From Planctomycetales bacterium (GTDB lineage: Bacteria; Planctomycetota; Planctomycetia; Pirellulales; UBA7805): a DNA stretch of 6,756 nucleotides. Each line of letters starts with the position of its first letter. Position 1 is the stretch's first letter. The position numbers were made by a program, and so were the translations under genes. Below, piece by piece: positions 6,064-6,756 of this stretch. The notes under the pieces were generated by a model. The model saw nothing but the letters and a program-made list of their open reading frames with translations. It was not told where the DNA came from and did no database searches. Where the stretch lies: assembly GCA_011772275.1 (NCBI GenBank), contig WVZU01000399.1:3479-10234 (forward strand), in the 5' to 3' direction.

Positions 6064-6111
6064 GTCCCATTCCCTGGGACTCGCTAATTGCCGATATCCG
6101 TGCTATCGGCA
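6064..6111. other. Two tandem stem-loops upstream of the efflux gene
   Basis: TGCCGATA (6089-6096) pairs perfectly with TATCGGCA (6104-6111) over seven bases. GTCCC (6064-6068) pairs with GGGAC (6076-6080), also over seven bases. They lie 37 to 84 bp before the efflux gene start and overlap the end of the decayed pspA-like reading frame. Neither is followed by a T-run on the minus strand. The eight-base-pair palindrome could be a repressor operator, as efflux genes are often controlled by TetR- or MarR-type regulators, but no regulator gene is seen. Confidence 0.4.
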
Positions 6112-6575
6112 CCGTCCCTCCCGTAGCTGCTCCCCGGCGTTTCCCGTGCCGTTAATCGGGCCCTTCGGTATCTCTTCGGCGGCCAGCACGACCGGTACAG
6201 GCCGCAGAAGCCAAACCGCCAGCCAGGCGTCCCCGCCGCGGCAGGCACCCCCCTGCGGCAGTTTATCGGGACCAGGGGGGCAGGCAGCCAGAGAGCCAGC
6301 TGGGCGGCCGGCTGCCGTTGCGGGGTCGCCGGCCGGCAGGTGGCCTTCACCTTGACCTCCAGCTTGGCGAGGCGATCGCGTTCGTTCTGCACCTGCTGCG
6401 CGACGCGTTCGACCAGGGCCCGGTATTGTTCCAGACCTTGGCGGACTTCCTTGAGTCCTGCGACCGCCGAGTCGTATTCCAGTTGCATCTGCGCGATGGG
6501 ATCCATCGTCAAGAAGTAATGGGCAATCTTGTTCATTTGCGCTCGCAGCGCGTTCCACAGTTTGCCCACGATCAT
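6084..6575 (-). pseudogene. Decayed PspA/IM30-like membrane-stress protein gene
   Basis: The intact family has about 220-230 aa and forms coiled-coil oligomers that protect the inner membrane. Here residues 1-78 look functional: an amphipathic start (KLWNALRAQMNKIAHYFL), then DPIAQMQLEYDSAVAGLKEV and a charged coiled coil ending RLAKLEVKVKA. The family-like continuation HLPAGDPATAAG is found in another frame (6342-6307), and a return to the first frame near 6308 gives AAQLALWL. After about 6285 no frame resembles the family. The open frame continues to 6084 with Arg/Pro/Cys-rich residues, unlike a real protein. More than half of the gene is missing, because the efflux gene starts at 6027. ATG 6575 has AGGAG nine bases upstream (6585-6589). 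If expressed, a 163-aa chimera would result. PspA identity is from pattern, not search. Confidence 0.6.
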
Positions 6576-6576
6576 G

Positions 6577-6589
6577 GGAGGTTTCTCCT
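6577..6589 (-). promoter_or_regulatory. Ribosome-binding site of the pspA-like gene, partly paired
   Basis: AGGAG at 6589-6585 with a nine-base spacer to ATG 6575 decides the start over the GTG two codons later. On the transcript GGAG (6588-6585) can pair with CTCC (6580-6577) over an AAAC loop, a short hairpin that covers the site. With only four base pairs its effect is probably weak. Confidence 0.5.
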
Positions 6590-6647
6590 ATGCGAGAACT
6601 CGGCCCCCACGCATCAGGCCAGAAGACGTATCAGATAACACTTCGTT

Positions 6648-6756
6648 CTATGAAAGCGGTGCGAGGGTGTCGATCGGCCGACCCACGGCAGGGGCTGCCT
6701 GGTGGCGGAAAACAATCGGATCAGGCCCAGGGTGCTCGTCCAGGGCAGCCGCGGCC
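6648..6756 (-). CDS. Possible C-terminus of a gene cut by the right edge
   Basis: One minus-strand frame is open from the edge to a TAG at 6648-6650 and would encode 35 residues containing DEHPGPDPIVF and ending DTLAPLS. It has a balanced composition with acidic residues and a coding-like base bias over codon positions. A second minus-strand frame is also open here, with higher third-position GC but no acidic residues, so the choice is uncertain. If real, the gene ends 72 bp before the pspA-like start and could share its transcript. Product unknown. Confidence 0.3.
   Translation of the reverse strand, partial: AAAALDEHPGPDPIVFRHQAAPAVGRPIDTLAPLS

Noticed and set aside
6103..6558. Alternative minus-strand frame of 151 codons over the pspA-like gene
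   Set aside because: Its first half is Arg/Gly/Pro-rich shadow sequence; only the short HLPAGDPATAAG piece looks like the real family, which supports a frameshift instead.
1..6756. CRISPR array, transposon ends or phage genes
   Set aside because: No regularly spaced direct repeats, transposase, integrase or phage structural motifs were found on either strand.

Overview
The window looks like chromosomal DNA from a GC-rich planctomycete, probably Pirellulales-like. This is inferred from four things: the high-GC coding pattern, an outer-membrane efflux lipoprotein with the N-terminal layout I associate with that phylum, a LolC/MacB-type permease with a long Pro/Gln-rich insert, and mostly weak Shine-Dalgarno sites. 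No database search was possible. I see no rRNA, tRNA, CRISPR array, transposase, integrase or phage gene.

Left part (1-3324, all minus strand): reading with transcription, mutY (A/G-specific adenine glycosylase) is followed after 65 bp by a 229-aa ABC ATPase, and after another 186 bp by an FtsX/MacB-like permease that runs off the left edge. The last two form one ABC transporter of the LolCDE/MacB type. They may be co-transcribed with mutY, but a sigma70-like promoter also lies directly before the permease.

Middle (3325-4383): a divergent control region of 230 bp holds a candidate mutY promoter, a candidate promoter for the plus-strand gene, and a 27-codon minus-strand ORF with a textbook Shine-Dalgarno sequence. 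A plus-strand gene for an unrecognised 172-aa protein with TPR-like helices follows. The 310 bp after it, between convergent genes, contain no gene but a cluster of inverted repeats ending in a good intrinsic terminator.

Right part (4384-6756, minus strand): a complete TolC/OprM/NodT-type outer-membrane lipoprotein gene stands without its membrane-fusion or inner-membrane partners in view. Upstream of it lies a decayed pspA/IM30-like gene: an intact ribosome-binding site and about 78 good codons, then frame changes and unrecognisable sequence. At the right edge there may be the last 35 codons of another minus-strand gene.

Taken together this is a cell-envelope neighbourhood (ABC extrusion or lipoprotein-type transporter, outer-membrane channel, membrane-stress protein remnant) plus a DNA-repair gene. 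I found no convincing new multi-gene system. The points most worth checking are the broken pspA-like gene, the 27-aa ORF before mutY, the missing D-loop aspartate in the ATPase, and the Asp-to-Glu change in the MutY active site.
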